Shown piece after piece: positions 8,234-17,441 of a stretch of 64,000 bases of DNA. The stretch's first letter is position 1. Every line of letters begins with the position of its first letter. The DNA comes from Mycolicibacterium moriokaense (GTDB lineage Bacteria; Actinomycetota; Actinomycetes; Mycobacteriales; Mycobacteriaceae): NCBI RefSeq assembly GCF_010726085.1, contig NZ_AP022560.1, forward strand, positions 1,302,001 through 1,366,000, given 5' to 3'. Position numbers and translations under genes: made by a program. A model generated the notes under the pieces. The model did not search any database. It was not told the origin of the DNA and saw only the letters and a list, made by a program, of their open reading frames with translations.

Positions 8234-8698
8234 TCAACCCTTTCGAGCCCACAGACAATCGCCGCTCAGCTGCAGGTTGAACAACCTCGGCGCAAAGGTG
8301 ACCTCGAGTGGTTCGCCCGCCGCCCCCTCGGCGACCTCCGGCTCAGAGAGAATACCTGGTCCGAGGACCGTCAGTTGTTCGGCCCGGCACCGAGTGTCCG
8401 CAGTTCGCGGCGTTGCGACCCACTCGCCGGACTCGACGTCCGCGTTACGCAGGCCCTCGCCGTGCAGCAGGATCGGCGGGCCGACGCTCAGCCAGCGGTC
8501 GCTCGGCGCCTGCGGCGCGGTTTCGGCCTGCCACGTGCCGCCGGTGCACACCAGCGGCAGCTTCACGTCCGCGGGCCGAGTCGCGGCCCCGGCGGCGTCC
8601 GGTGGGCACGGCGTACCGGCGACGGGGTCGGCCGCTGCAGTAGCGGCCGAGAACACCACGGCGAGGGCTGCGGCAGCCACCGCGACGGTGCGGTGCAC
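8234..8698 (-). CDS. Secreted hypothetical protein, coupled to the DUF4185 gene
   Basis: A 154-residue protein from GTG 8698, two bases after the stop of the upstream DUF4185 gene, so translational coupling is likely. It has a clean Sec signal peptide (HRTVAVAAAALAVVFSAATA, then AADP). The mature part has three cysteines at wide spacing (TPCPPDA, LVCTGG, DTRCRA) plus one near the C-terminus (SGDCLW), which could form two disulfides. I recognise no named domain. A longer in-frame extension to 9115 is only antisense to the upstream gene. Confidence 0.75.
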   Translation of the reverse strand: MHRTVAVAAAALAVVFSAATAAADPVAGTPCPPDAAGAATRPADVKLPLVCTGGTWQAETAPQAPSDRWLSVGPPILLHGEGLRNADVESGEWVATPRTADTRCRAEQLTVLGPGILSEPEVAEGAAGEPLEVTFAPRLFNLQLSGDCLWARKG

Positions 8699-8700
8699 GG

Positions 8701-11004
8701 TTATTTCACCTTGTTGAGGTCTGTCTTCATCAACATCACGTTGTACTCCGACCACAGCGACAGGTTCCAGTACAGCTCGGAACCGGTGCCCTGCGTCGAG
8801 GGCGACCACGGATGCATCATCGGCGCGTAAATCCCGCCGTTTTGCTGTTTCATCAACACCTTGGGCCCCGACCAGCCGCCCTCCGGTCGGTCGGAGGTCC
8901 GCATGATGATGCTGTTGTTCCGGTCGGCGTGGAGAACGACGAACTTCTCGAGATGCTTGTTGTACTGAACGGACATCTCGCTGACTCCGCTGCCCGGGTT
9001 GATGGTGACGCTTCCGCACGCGCCGGGTGTCGTCGTCGTCTGGCCGAAGATCGGCGTCGCGGCCGCCGGACTGCCCTTCACCCACCCGGGTGCGGTGGCG
9101 CCGATGCCGTACCACCCGCCGGCCGTGCCCCCATTCCAGTACTCGTACTTCGACAGGTCGAGGATGTCGCGTTCGGGCACTCGCGCGACGTAGGCCGAAC
9201 CCAGTCGACCGTTGGGCGTCCCGTAGGCGTAGACGTAACCGTCGCCCGGCCTGACAAACGCCATCTGCTGGAAATTCTGATTACCGCTCCCCGGGGTGTT
9301 GTAGCGGACGGTCTGCGGCGCAACCGTCCATGTCTCGCCGTTGTCTTCGGAGTACGCGATCGCCGAGTAGTTCGTCGTCCACTGGCCCGGAGCGCCCCAC
9401 TTGGTCACGGACATGAAGCTGATGTACTGCGTCACCCCGTATTCGGTTCCAGGTGTCGGCACCGAGATCCCGGCGGTCGGAATCAGAGTGATCCCGGCGG
9501 GCAGGCCGCTGGGGAAGATGATCTGCCGAGCCATGTACTGGTACGGCGCACCCGAGGGGACGTACGTCAACGGCGATCCGCCGAAGTCGTTGCCGGTGAA
9601 CCATTCTGGATCCGTGAAATCCAGACCGTCCAACAGATTTGCGTCGACGCTGCGGAACAGAATGTTCGACCGCCAATGGGTGCCCGCTGCCATGCCGCCG
9701 ACGCCGAAGGTGTCGCCGAAGGCGATCAGAATCTGGTGTTCGTTGTACGGGGTACTCGGGTCGTCCTCCATGCCGTTGTCCCACATGATGCCGAGGTCGG
9801 TACCCGTGACGCCGTAGTAGAACTGCGTATTGTTCGCCGGATTGTTTCCGGTGATCCAGTCCACGAATTGGGTTGAGACGCTGAGCCATTGGCCGGGTTG
9901 GGGGAAGACCGGCCGAGCGGTCGGTGGCGGTGTTGCGAGCGCCTGGCTCGTCGTTTGTGCGGAGGCGAGCGTCATGTCCTCAGTGGACTGGCCGGTGAGT
10001 GCGTCGACGAGATCGTCCACCTCGCGGCGGGCCGCGGCGAGGAGGGTCCACGCGAGCGGGGCGGAGGGATCGATCGGCGTGCTACCCGCAAGGGGGTTGA
10101 GCAATGCGTCGACCACGTCGGACACGATTTCCACTGCGGCCGTGAGCAGGTCGGGGTCTTCGGTGGTGTCTTCGGTTTCGGTGGTCCCGATGAGGTCTTC
10201 CGTTGTCTGCGCGGCCATCATCGGCGAGATGTTCAGCGGGCCCGATGCGGCGAGAACACGCGCATCGACGAACGTAGCGACGTCCTTGACCTCTTGATTG
10301 ACTTGATTGACCGAGCCGGGGTCCGTTGATGATTGGGTGGTCAGCGCGGTTGTCGTGCCGGCCTGCTGTGTCTTCGATGATGTGGCGGGCTCATAGTCCG
10401 AACCCTTGGTGTCGTCCTTGCCGTCGTCCTTGGTGACGACCGGTGGGACCGTCTCCTTCTCGGTCTCGTCCTGGACGGTGGTTTCTTGTTCATCGCCGGG
10501 AAGCTCCGGTTGTTCGGTGGGCTTCTCGGTCTCCGCCGGCTCGGGCTCCGATTTCTCGTCGTCTTTTTTCTCGTCTTTTTCGCCCGATGCCGCCGACCCT
10601 GAGCTACTCAAGGTGCCGGTATTCGTTTGGGCGCTCACCTGCCCGGGTTCTACCGCCCCGCGCTTCTCGTTCTGCGTGGATCCGGTGGTGCCAGAGCTGC
10701 CCGTCGCCGACCCGCTCGCAGCGGTCGTCCCGGACGGACTGACCGTTGCGTCGTCGTCCTTCGGGTCATCGTCTTTCGGGTCATCGTCTTTCGACTCGCC
10801 GGTGGTTGTAGACCCCGTCGTCGATGTGCCAGTCGTGGACGTGCCGGTGGTCGATCCGGTGTTGGTGGAGGAATCCGTGGACGATGCCGACGATGAATCG
10901 TTCGTCTGCGCCGTGGCAACCCCGGGGCTCATGGCGATCGCCGTGCCGACGCCCAACGCGAAGGCCAGCCCCCCGACGCGCCCGATATAGCTGGCAGGTC
11001 CCAT
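8701..11004 (-). CDS. Exported DUF4185-domain protein with long low-complexity linker
   Basis: A 767-residue protein. The ATG at 11004 is chosen because it has a GAAAGGGATGG leader and opens a typical signal peptide (GPASYIGRVGGLAFALGVG); an in-frame extension upstream lacks these. A Ser/Thr/Asp-rich, disordered segment of about 200 residues follows, including a tandem KDDDP repeat encoded by a 15-bp DNA repeat at 10752-10793. The C-terminal half, from about residue 360, looks like a DUF4185 beta-propeller-like domain (QPGQWLSVSTQFVDWITG; TGTDLGIMWDNGM). It is probably secreted or cell-wall associated; its substrate is unknown. It is followed immediately by the 154-residue secreted protein. 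Confidence 0.82.
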   Translation of the reverse strand: MGPASYIGRVGGLAFALGVGTAIAMSPGVATAQTNDSSSASSTDSSTNTGSTTGTSTTGTSTTGSTTTGESKDDDPKDDDPKDDDATVSPSGTTAASGSATGSSGTTGSTQNEKRGAVEPGQVSAQTNTGTLSSSGSAASGEKDEKKDDEKSEPEPAETEKPTEQPELPGDEQETTVQDETEKETVPPVVTKDDGKDDTKGSDYEPATSSKTQQAGTTTALTTQSSTDPGSVNQVNQEVKDVATFVDARVLAASGPLNISPMMAAQTTEDLIGTTETEDTTEDPDLLTAAVEIVSDVVDALLNPLAGSTPIDPSAPLAWTLLAAARREVDDLVDALTGQSTEDMTLASAQTTSQALATPPPTARPVFPQPGQWLSVSTQFVDWITGNNPANNTQFYYGVTGTDLGIMWDNGMEDDPSTPYNEHQILIAFGDTFGVGGMAAGTHWRSNILFRSVDANLLDGLDFTDPEWFTGNDFGGSPLTYVPSGAPYQYMARQIIFPSGLPAGITLIPTAGISVPTPGTEYGVTQYISFMSVTKWGAPGQWTTNYSAIAYSEDNGETWTVAPQTVRYNTPGSGNQNFQQMAFVRPGDGYVYAYGTPNGRLGSAYVARVPERDILDLSKYEYWNGGTAGGWYGIGATAPGWVKGSPAAATPIFGQTTTTPGACGSVTINPGSGVSEMSVQYNKHLEKFVVLHADRNNSIIMRTSDRPEGGWSGPKVLMKQQNGGIYAPMMHPWSPSTQGTGSELYWNLSLWSEYNVMLMKTDLNKVK

Positions 11005-11170
11005 GCCATCCCTTTCAAAACATGGTCCCCCGACCCGTAGAGAAATTAGATAGCACAGCGGCCGTCCGCGCAGCAAAATAGGTCAAACGTCCCAAAATTC
11101 ACACTTGTCCCTGTGGGGTTGATCTTGGTGGCGTTTTGTCGAGAAGCTCGGGCGGGGTGCGCTCTCCCGG

Positions 11171-11539
11171 CTAAGACATCAGGCCGGCTTCACGCAGGGC
11201 GTCCTCGTACAGGCCGAACGCGTACTGCAGACCATCTCCGACCCACGCCTCGATGATGTTGACGTGGTCGGCGATGGCCTGTACCTCGAACGCATACGTC
11301 TCGAACTGCTTGTCCTGATGCAGGCTGTCTATCTGCTGCCGGGTGCCCTGGATGAGAACGAACCCCCCCAACTGGTCGCTCTGCGGTTTGAGGATCGCGG
11401 CATCGAATCGCTCGATCCTGCCCTCGCGCACAAGCTCCTGCAGGTAGCCGGTCAGCTTGTCCTTCAGGAATTCGAGGGCTTGCACCTCGCGGCCCCGTGT
11501 GGGGATCCCCCATACCACCCAGACGCCCGCTTCTGCCAT
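11171..11539 (-). CDS. Conserved hypothetical protein, 122 residues
   Basis: The ATG at 11539 has a good Shine-Dalgarno sequence (GAAGGAGAGCC). The product is MAEAGVWVVWGIPTRGRE followed by a helix-rich sequence (LEFLKDKLTGYLQELVREGR; GGFVLIQGTRQQIDSLHQDK) that resembles small ferredoxin-like alpha/beta barrel domains. No catalytic motif stands out and I do not recognise the family. It is divergent from the MFS transporter gene, with 73 bp between starts. The upstream in-frame extension is ignored because it overlaps that gene's promoter. Confidence 0.65.
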   Translation of the reverse strand: MAEAGVWVVWGIPTRGREVQALEFLKDKLTGYLQELVREGRIERFDAAILKPQSDQLGGFVLIQGTRQQIDSLHQDKQFETYAFEVQAIADHVNIIEAWVGDGLQYAFGLYEDALREAGLMS

Positions 11540-11612
11540 GGCTCTCCTTCTACACCCAGATGTTGTGTTCAGTCGCGTGACATGCGGGACACAATCTGTG
11601 AAGCTTCCGCGG

Positions 11613-12881
11613 ATGACGCTTGTCGACGAGACATTGACGCCCCACAGCACGCGGCGGGCCTGGACGGCCGTCGTGCTGCTCGCCGTCGTCGGCACGCTCA
11701 ACTACGCCGACCGCTTTCTGCCCGCGGTACTGGCCGAGCCGATCAAGAACGATCTGGCGTTGTCGGACACCGCAATCGGCGTCATCAACGGCTTCTGGTT
11801 CCTCGCCGTCTACGCGGTGCTCGGCCTGGTGATCGCCCGGCTCGCGGACCGCGGCGCCTTCGGCCTGGTCATCTCGAGCTGTCTGACCCTCTGGGGCACC
11901 ATGACGATGCTCGGCGCGGCGGTCCAGTCGACCTTCCAGCTCGCGCTCACCCGGATCGGCGTCGCGGTGGGCGAAGCGGGCAGCACACCGGCGGCGCACG
12001 CCTACGTGGCGCGAAACTTCCCACCGGAGCGCCGCGCCGCGCCGCTGGCCGTCATCACCCTCGCGGTCCCGTTGGCCAGCGCCGCCAGCCTGCTCGGCGG
12101 CGGGCTGCTTGCGCACACCCTGGGGTGGCGGACGGCCTTCGTGCTGATGGGTGCGATCAGCGTCGTGTTCGCACCGCTGGTGCTCGTCGCCCTCGGGCGC
12201 CGCCAGTCGATGCCGGCCGTCGAGCCCGCCGACAGCGTGGTGCAGACACGGAAAGCGCTGGATCTGCTGAAGAAGCCGAGCTTTCTGGCCGTCGTCCTCG
12301 GCGCCGCATTCATCGCGTTCGCGGGGTACTCGCTGACCACCTTCGCCCCCGCCTACCTGATGCGAACACGCGGGATGTCGCTCGGCGACATGGGTGTGCA
12401 ATATGGTGTCGCCAGCGGCCTGACCGGGATAGCCAGCTTGCTGATCGTGGGACGGCTCGCGGATCGCCTGTCCGCCAGAGATCCTCGGTGGTCCCTGTGG
12501 CTGGTGGCCGCGATGACCGCGGCGTTGATTCCGTTTTCGGTGTTGGCGTTCCTGGTCGAAAGCCGAACCCTGTGCGTCTGGTTCATCGCGTTGAGCTACG
12601 TCATCGGTACCGCGCACATGGCGCCGTCGATCGCGGCGATTCAACGGTTGGCACGTGTGGAGGAGCGCGCGACGGCGTCGGCCATCCTCTTGTTCTTCGG
12701 TTCCATGGTCGGATCGGCGGGGCCTTATCTCACCGGCGCCATTAGCGATGCACTCAAGGCCGACCTCGGCGCCACGTCGCTGGGGCGTGCGCTGCTGATC
12801 GTTCCGGTGGCGCAGGTCGTCGCGATCGTCTGCTATCTCGTGGCGAGCCAACGCTTCCTGCGCGAGATCGTCGACAGGTAG
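11613..12881 (+). CDS. MFS transporter (spinster-like)
   Basis: A 422-residue polytopic membrane protein with about 12 hydrophobic segments. The first helix region, VLLAVVGTLNYADRFLPAVL, resembles the spinster-type/hexuronate MFS subgroup, and the loop 2-3 signature lies in VIARLADRGAFG. The start ATG at 11613 (MTLVDETLT) is preferred to upstream codons because the first transmembrane helix follows after about 18 residues. It probably exports or imports a small organic solute. The NADP-dependent oxidoreductase gene follows after 9 bp and may share the transcript. Confidence 0.85.
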   Translation: MTLVDETLTPHSTRRAWTAVVLLAVVGTLNYADRFLPAVLAEPIKNDLALSDTAIGVINGFWFLAVYAVLGLVIARLADRGAFGLVISSCLTLWGTMTMLGAAVQSTFQLALTRIGVAVGEAGSTPAAHAYVARNFPPERRAAPLAVITLAVPLASAASLLGGGLLAHTLGWRTAFVLMGAISVVFAPLVLVALGRRQSMPAVEPADSVVQTRKALDLLKKPSFLAVVLGAAFIAFAGYSLTTFAPAYLMRTRGMSLGDMGVQYGVASGLTGIASLLIVGRLADRLSARDPRWSLWLVAAMTAALIPFSVLAFLVESRTLCVWFIALSYVIGTAHMAPSIAAIQRLARVEERATASAILLFFGSMVGSAGPYLTGAISDALKADLGATSLGRALLIVPVAQVVAIVCYLVASQRFLREIVDR

Positions 12882-12890
12882 GTTCCGAAC

Positions 12891-13919
12891 GTGGCTGCGC
12901 TGATGAACCGTCAGATCCTGTTGCGACGCCGGCCGACCGGATTGGTCGCACCCGAGGACACCGAGTTGGTCACCACCCCCGCGCCCGAGCCCGCAGAGGG
13001 GGAGGCGCTTGTCCGCACCACGTATGTGGGTATCGACGCCGCTGCGCGCACCTGGCTGAACGACCAGCCGGGTTATCTGCCGCCGGTGCAGATCGGTGAG
13101 GTCATCCGCGCGGCGGGCATCGGGGAGGTCGTGGAATCGCGGTGCGCCGCGTACGCCGTCGGCGACGTCGTCACGACGCTGACCGGGTTTCAGGAATACG
13201 TCATCTGCCGTGACGACATCTTCACCACACCGGTGCCGGGACCTCAGGACAAAGTCGACCAGCTCGCGGTGATGTCGGTCTACGGGCCGACGGGTGCCAC
13301 CGCGTACTTCGGGATGGTCGGCATCGGCAAGCCGAAGGAGGGCGAGACGGTGGTCGTCTCCGCCGCGGCCGGTGCGACCGGATCGGTGGCCGGACAGATC
13401 GCCAAGATCGCGGGCGCACGCGTGGTGGGAATCGCCGGCGGTCCCGAGAAGTGCAAGGCGGTGGTCGAGGACTTCGGTTTCGACGCGTGCATCGACTACC
13501 GCGAGGACGACATCAAGGTCGCGCTGAAGGAGCACTGCCCGCGCGGGGTCGACGTGTATTTCGACAATGTCGGCGGGCCGATCCTGGACGCCGTGCTGGG
13601 CCGTCTCGCACCGAAGGCGCGGGTGGTGTTGTGCGGTGTCATCTCCAGTTATCTGACGGGTGAACACCCCGGTCCCGCGAACTACGTAAATTTGCTGGCG
13701 AAGACCGCGACGATGCAGGGTTTCAACGCGCTCGACGAATGGGGCAGGTTCGAGGAGGCGTTCGGCCCACTCCGCCAGTGGGAGGCCGAAGGCAAGCTTG
13801 TGCATCGGCAAACGATCTACGAGGGCATCGAATCGTGCGTCGACGCGATGAACGGGTTGTTCACCGGCGCGAACATCGGCAAGATGCTGGTGAAGATCAG
13901 CGATCCGACATCAACCTGA
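12891..13919 (+). CDS. Zinc-independent MDR-family NADP-dependent oxidoreductase
   Basis: A 342-residue protein starting at GTG 12891. It has the leukotriene B4 12-hydroxydehydrogenase/CurA-type layout: an N-terminal GroES-like domain without the zinc cysteines and a Rossmann domain with AAAGATGSVAGQIAKIAG. GYLPPVQIGEVIRA and HPGPANYVNLL are further family blocks. These enzymes reduce alpha,beta-unsaturated ketones or aldehydes with NADPH in the cytosol. It follows the MFS gene by 9 bp. The natural substrate cannot be read from the sequence. Confidence 0.87.
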   Translation: MAALMNRQILLRRRPTGLVAPEDTELVTTPAPEPAEGEALVRTTYVGIDAAARTWLNDQPGYLPPVQIGEVIRAAGIGEVVESRCAAYAVGDVVTTLTGFQEYVICRDDIFTTPVPGPQDKVDQLAVMSVYGPTGATAYFGMVGIGKPKEGETVVVSAAAGATGSVAGQIAKIAGARVVGIAGGPEKCKAVVEDFGFDACIDYREDDIKVALKEHCPRGVDVYFDNVGGPILDAVLGRLAPKARVVLCGVISSYLTGEHPGPANYVNLLAKTATMQGFNALDEWGRFEEAFGPLRQWEAEGKLVHRQTIYEGIESCVDAMNGLFTGANIGKMLVKISDPTST

Positions 13920-13951
13920 GTACACGCGGACAAAAGGGGGTACAGAGGGTC

Positions 13952-14656
13952 ATGATCTCCAGCGTCCTACGTTTGCTCGGCGCGGCCGCTACCTCCGCTG
14001 CGGCTGTGCTCATCGCGCCTGTTCCATTCGCCGCCGCACAGGGCTGCCCCGACGTCGAAGTGGTCTTCGCCCGCGGCACAGCCGAACCACCCGGCGTGGG
14101 TGGAGTGGGCCAGGCGTTCGTCGACGCGGTACGCGCGCAGGCCGAGCCGCGGTCCGTCAACGTCTATCCGGTCAACTACGCCGCCAGTAGTGACTTCGGC
14201 GACCGCATCGCCTTCGCCAGGACGGTCGTCGACGGTATCCGCGATGCCGGTGAACACGTCGAGTCGACGGCGGCGAACTGTCCCGACACCAGGATCGTGC
14301 TCGGCGGGTTCTCCCAAGGGGCGGCCCTCGCCGGCTACGTGACGTCGGCCGAGATACCCGACGAGGTGCCCGCCGAGTATCGCCAGTTCATCCCCAATCC
14401 GATGCCGCCCGAGGTCGCCGAGCACGTCGCGGCCGTGGTGCTGATCGGCCTTCCGTCGCCCGAGTTCATGGGCAGCGTCGGCGCGCCGCCTATCACGATC
14501 GGACCGTCCTACGCCGGCAAGACGTTAAAGCTGTGTGCCCCGGACGACACCATCTGCAACGGCGCCGCCCCCGGCCCGCCGAGCTGGGCCCACGCGATGT
14601 ACGGGCTCAACGGCAGCACCAACGAGGCGGCGGCGTACGCGGTGCAGCGGCTCTAG
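13952..14656 (+). CDS. Secreted cutinase-like serine esterase
   Basis: A 234-residue member of the mycobacterial cutinase-like family. A signal peptide ending around FAAAQG is followed by CPDVEVVFARGTAEPPGVGG, the typical cutinase N-terminus. The catalytic triad is GFSQG (Ser), CAPDDTIC (Asp) and WAHAMYG (His), and conserved cysteines pair around the Ser and Asp loops. It hydrolyses esters or lipids outside the cell. ATG 13952 is the start because the signal sequence begins there; the 31-bp gap after the oxidoreductase gene allows co-transcription. Confidence 0.93.
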   Translation: MISSVLRLLGAAATSAAAVLIAPVPFAAAQGCPDVEVVFARGTAEPPGVGGVGQAFVDAVRAQAEPRSVNVYPVNYAASSDFGDRIAFARTVVDGIRDAGEHVESTAANCPDTRIVLGGFSQGAALAGYVTSAEIPDEVPAEYRQFIPNPMPPEVAEHVAAVVLIGLPSPEFMGSVGAPPITIGPSYAGKTLKLCAPDDTICNGAAPGPPSWAHAMYGLNGSTNEAAAYAVQRL

Positions 14657-14662
14657 ATTGGG

Positions 14663-15880
14663 TCACCAGGTAACGGGTAGCTCCCGCATGCCGTAGATAC
14701 CGGACTCGCCCTTGAACCTCAGTTCGTCGAGGCCGACGGCCAAGCGCAGCCCGTGCACCCGGCGGGCCAGCGTCGCGAACGCGATCTGCATCTCCACGCG
14801 GGCGAGGTTCGCGCCGATGCACTGGTGCACGCCGTAACCGAAACCCAAGTGCCCGCGTGCGTTTCGATTGCCGTCCAGCACCTCGGGGTGCGCGACGAAG
14901 GCAGGGTCCCAGTTCGCGGCCGGAATGTTCATCACGAGGAAGTCCCCTGCGCGGATCTGCTGACCGCCCAGGACAAGGTCCTCGGTGGCGATCCGGTCGA
15001 CCTGGCTGTGAACGATGGCGAGATAGCGCATCAGTTCTTCGACGATGTTGGCGATGACGGCTGGGTCGTTGCTGTTGCCGAGGCGGTCGAACAGCTCCCG
15101 ATGTTCCATCAGCGCAACGGTTCCCAGCGCGAGCATGTTCGCCGTGGTCTCATGCCCGGCCTGCATCATGATCGCTCCGGTGACGGTCGCGGTCTCGGCG
15201 CTGATGTCGCCGTTGAGCACGTGGTCGGTGACGAGGCGACCCAGCAGGTCGTCGCCGGGTTCCTGCTTCTTGCGCTCGACCAGCTCTCCGATGTAGGCGA
15301 ACATCGCCCCGAACGCTTGCGCCTTCTCCTCGTCTGAGGCGTGGACGTCCAGTCCGACCGTCGTGTGGTGGTGGAACAGTTCGAGGTCGTCGTCGGGCAC
15401 CCCGAGCAGATGTGCGATGACCAGGGACGGCACCGGTAACGCGAAGGCGCGCACCAGATCTGCGGGCGGTCCGGCGTCGAGCATCCTGTCGAGATAGGAG
15501 TCGACGATCTCCTGGATCTGGGGCCGCATACCGTCGACCCGCCGAAAGGTGAAGTCTCTGGTCAGCATTCGCCGGATGCGATGGTGCTCGGGGTCGTCCA
15601 CCCGCGCGAACATCACGGGTGTGTTGTTGTCGCTGTCTTTCGGCAACATCCCCGCGGGGATGGTCTCGGCCGACAGTCGCGGATCGACCAGTGCCGCCCT
15701 GATGTCCTCGTACCGGCTGACCACCCAGGTCGGCCGGCCCTGATACATCGCCAGGCGCAGACCCGGCTCCTCGCGCCACTGCGCGAACTCCGCGGGCGGA
15801 TGCAACGGGCACGACGCCGAGCGGGCGGCGGGAATGGCGGGGAGGTCGGACTCCGTCGCCTCGGAAGTCGTTGTTGTCAC
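14663..15880 (-). CDS. Cytochrome P450 (CYP105-like)
   Basis: A 405-residue P450 from GTG 15880. Motifs: I-helix QAGHETTANM, K-helix EELMRYLAIV (ExxR) and haem loop FGYGVHQCIGANLARVE. The segment RLSAETIPAG and the overall pattern resemble actinobacterial CYP105-type enzymes, but that family call is only an impression. It is transcribed divergently from the TetR gene at 15972 across a 91-bp gap holding an inverted repeat, so the TetR is its likely repressor. Cutinase genes lie on both sides, suggesting a shared lipid-like substrate pool. Confidence 0.92.
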   Translation of the reverse strand: MTTTTSEATESDLPAIPAARSASCPLHPPAEFAQWREEPGLRLAMYQGRPTWVVSRYEDIRAALVDPRLSAETIPAGMLPKDSDNNTPVMFARVDDPEHHRIRRMLTRDFTFRRVDGMRPQIQEIVDSYLDRMLDAGPPADLVRAFALPVPSLVIAHLLGVPDDDLELFHHHTTVGLDVHASDEEKAQAFGAMFAYIGELVERKKQEPGDDLLGRLVTDHVLNGDISAETATVTGAIMMQAGHETTANMLALGTVALMEHRELFDRLGNSNDPAVIANIVEELMRYLAIVHSQVDRIATEDLVLGGQQIRAGDFLVMNIPAANWDPAFVAHPEVLDGNRNARGHLGFGYGVHQCIGANLARVEMQIAFATLARRVHGLRLAVGLDELRFKGESGIYGMRELPVTW

Positions 15881-15943
15881 CGGCGTTTCCCGTTAAGTGT
15901 CAGAACCCTGCCAATTAGCCAGAGCGTAAAGCGCGCCAGAGTG

Positions 15944-15967
15944 CCAGTCAACTGTCAGTTAGACTGG
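15944..15967. promoter_or_regulatory. Inverted-repeat operator between P450 and TetR genes
   Basis: CCAGTC and GACTGG form six-base perfect arms 12 bases apart, and between them AACTG-T-CAGTT is a second nested palindrome. The site ends four bases before the TetR ATG at 15972, inside the divergent 91-bp gap. This fits autorepression by the TetR and control of the P450. Confidence 0.55.
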
Positions 15968-15971
15968 GCCG

Positions 15972-16598
15972 ATGCCCGCGGTAGCCGACCGCCCGTTGCG
16001 CGCCGATGCGGCGCGCAACGCCGAGCGCATTCTGCGCGCTGCGCGTGACGTCTACGGCGAACTGGGGGCGGATGCGCCGATGGAGGCCATCGCCCGCCGG
16101 GCAGGTGTCGGCGAGCGGACGCTGTATCGACGGTTTCCGACGAAGGGCGACCTGATCAGCGCCGCCTTGGACCAGAGCATCGCCGAAGACCTCACGCCGA
16201 TGATCGAGAAGGCCCGCGCCGACAAGGACCCCATGCGCGGACTCGTCACATTGATCGAGGCGGCCATCTCACTCGGTGCTCGCGAACACCATCTGCTGAC
16301 CGCGGCACGGCGGGCCGGCTCGCTGCGGTCCGACATCTCCGCCGAGCTGAACGACGCCCTGGCCGAACTCACCGCACGCGGTCGCGAAGCGGGGGTGATC
16401 CGCTCCGACGTGGTCCCCGACGACCTGCCCCGTTTCATCGCAATGCTCTACAGCGTGCTGCTCACGATGGATTCCGACAGCGACGGCTGGCGGCGCTACG
16501 TCGCCCTGCTCGTCGATTCGATATCCACCGGTCCGCGAAGGAAGCTGCCGCGGGCCGTGCCGTTGCGGTTCGAGCCGTCGTCGAATACCTGGCTCTAG
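15972..16598 (+). CDS. TetR-family regulator
   Basis: A 208-residue protein with an N-terminal helix-turn-helix (ILRAARDVYGELGADAPMEA; RAGVGERTLYRRFPTKGDLI) and a helical ligand-binding domain. It is divergent from the P450 gene, with a nested palindrome immediately upstream of its own start, so autoregulation and P450 control are likely. The spacing between the palindrome and the ATG is so short that translation may be leaderless or nearly so. Its TAG stop shares CTAG with the cutinase stop on the other strand. Confidence 0.9.
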   Translation: MPAVADRPLRADAARNAERILRAARDVYGELGADAPMEAIARRAGVGERTLYRRFPTKGDLISAALDQSIAEDLTPMIEKARADKDPMRGLVTLIEAAISLGAREHHLLTAARRAGSLRSDISAELNDALAELTARGREAGVIRSDVVPDDLPRFIAMLYSVLLTMDSDSDGWRRYVALLVDSISTGPRRKLPRAVPLRFEPSSNTWL

Positions 16599-17296
16599 TG
16601 TGAGCTCGCGGCGTCCGAGATACGCGCTGCGGCGAACGTCGCCGCCTCGTCGGTCATCCCGTTGACCGGATAGAGGTTGTGCGCGGCGCCATCGCCTCCA
16701 CCGGCCGAGCAGATCGGATCGGTGGGGACGCACAGGTCGAGGGTCTTACCCGCATAGCGGCTGCCCACCGTGATGGGTGGGGCGGCGGTGTTGATCGTCT
16801 GCAGGAAGCCGTTCGACGGCTTTCCGAACAGCGCCACCGCGGCCACATGGTCGGCCACCTCCGCGGGCATCGGACCGGTGATTCCCTGCGGAAGGGTGAA
16901 GCCAGGTGGCACCGCGTCGGCGGTGATGTACCCGGCCACGGCGGCACCCTGCGAGAAGCCGCCGAGCACGATCTCCGTGTTCGGGCAGGTGTTGGCCACG
17001 TCCTGGACCTTGTTCCGCGCATCGATGACGCCATCCGCGGCCGTCGCGAAATCGAGCGACGCAGGGTAGTTGACCGGGTATACGTCCATCGACTTGTCAC
17101 CGATCTTCGAGCGCAGCGAATCGACGAACGACTGTCCGACTCCGCCGACTCCGGGCGCTTCGAATGTGCCGCGCGCGAAGACAACCTCCACATCTGCACA
17201 CGCCACCGCCGATGCCGACGGCAGTGGCGCCGATGGCGTCAGCAACGCTGCGACCGCTACCCCCGAAACAATGACCAACCGATTGATGACCCGCAT
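16595..17296 (-). CDS. Secreted cutinase-like serine esterase (second copy)
   Basis: A 233-residue paralogue of the cutinase at 13952. It has a signal peptide (MRVINRLVIVSGVAVAALL), then CADVEVVFARGTFEAPGVGG. The triad is GFSQG (Ser), CVPTDPIC (Asp) and AAHNLYPV (His). The ATG at 17296 is used; the upstream in-frame extension lies in the intergenic region. The two cutinases point toward each other and bracket the P450/TetR pair, but they differ throughout, so this is an old duplication. The stop codon overlaps that of the TetR gene. Confidence 0.93.
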   Translation of the reverse strand: MRVINRLVIVSGVAVAALLTPSAPLPSASAVACADVEVVFARGTFEAPGVGGVGQSFVDSLRSKIGDKSMDVYPVNYPASLDFATAADGVIDARNKVQDVANTCPNTEIVLGGFSQGAAVAGYITADAVPPGFTLPQGITGPMPAEVADHVAAVALFGKPSNGFLQTINTAAPPITVGSRYAGKTLDLCVPTDPICSAGGGDGAAHNLYPVNGMTDEAATFAAARISDAASSH

Positions 17297-17441
17297 ACCT
17301 CGCACCGCCTGTGATCGCTCTGGAATTTGCGTGGGCTCAACGCTGGGCTCCGCGTACGCGGAGTTCCCGACTCGGATGGGCGCAAAACTCACGAAGTTGT
17401 GCTCAGGGATACTCAGGGCTCGGTCGGAGAAAAGAGGGCAC

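Noticed and set aside
11550..13811. A 753-codon minus-strand frame across the MFS and oxidoreductase genes
   Set aside because: Antisense shadow of two genes with clear motifs.
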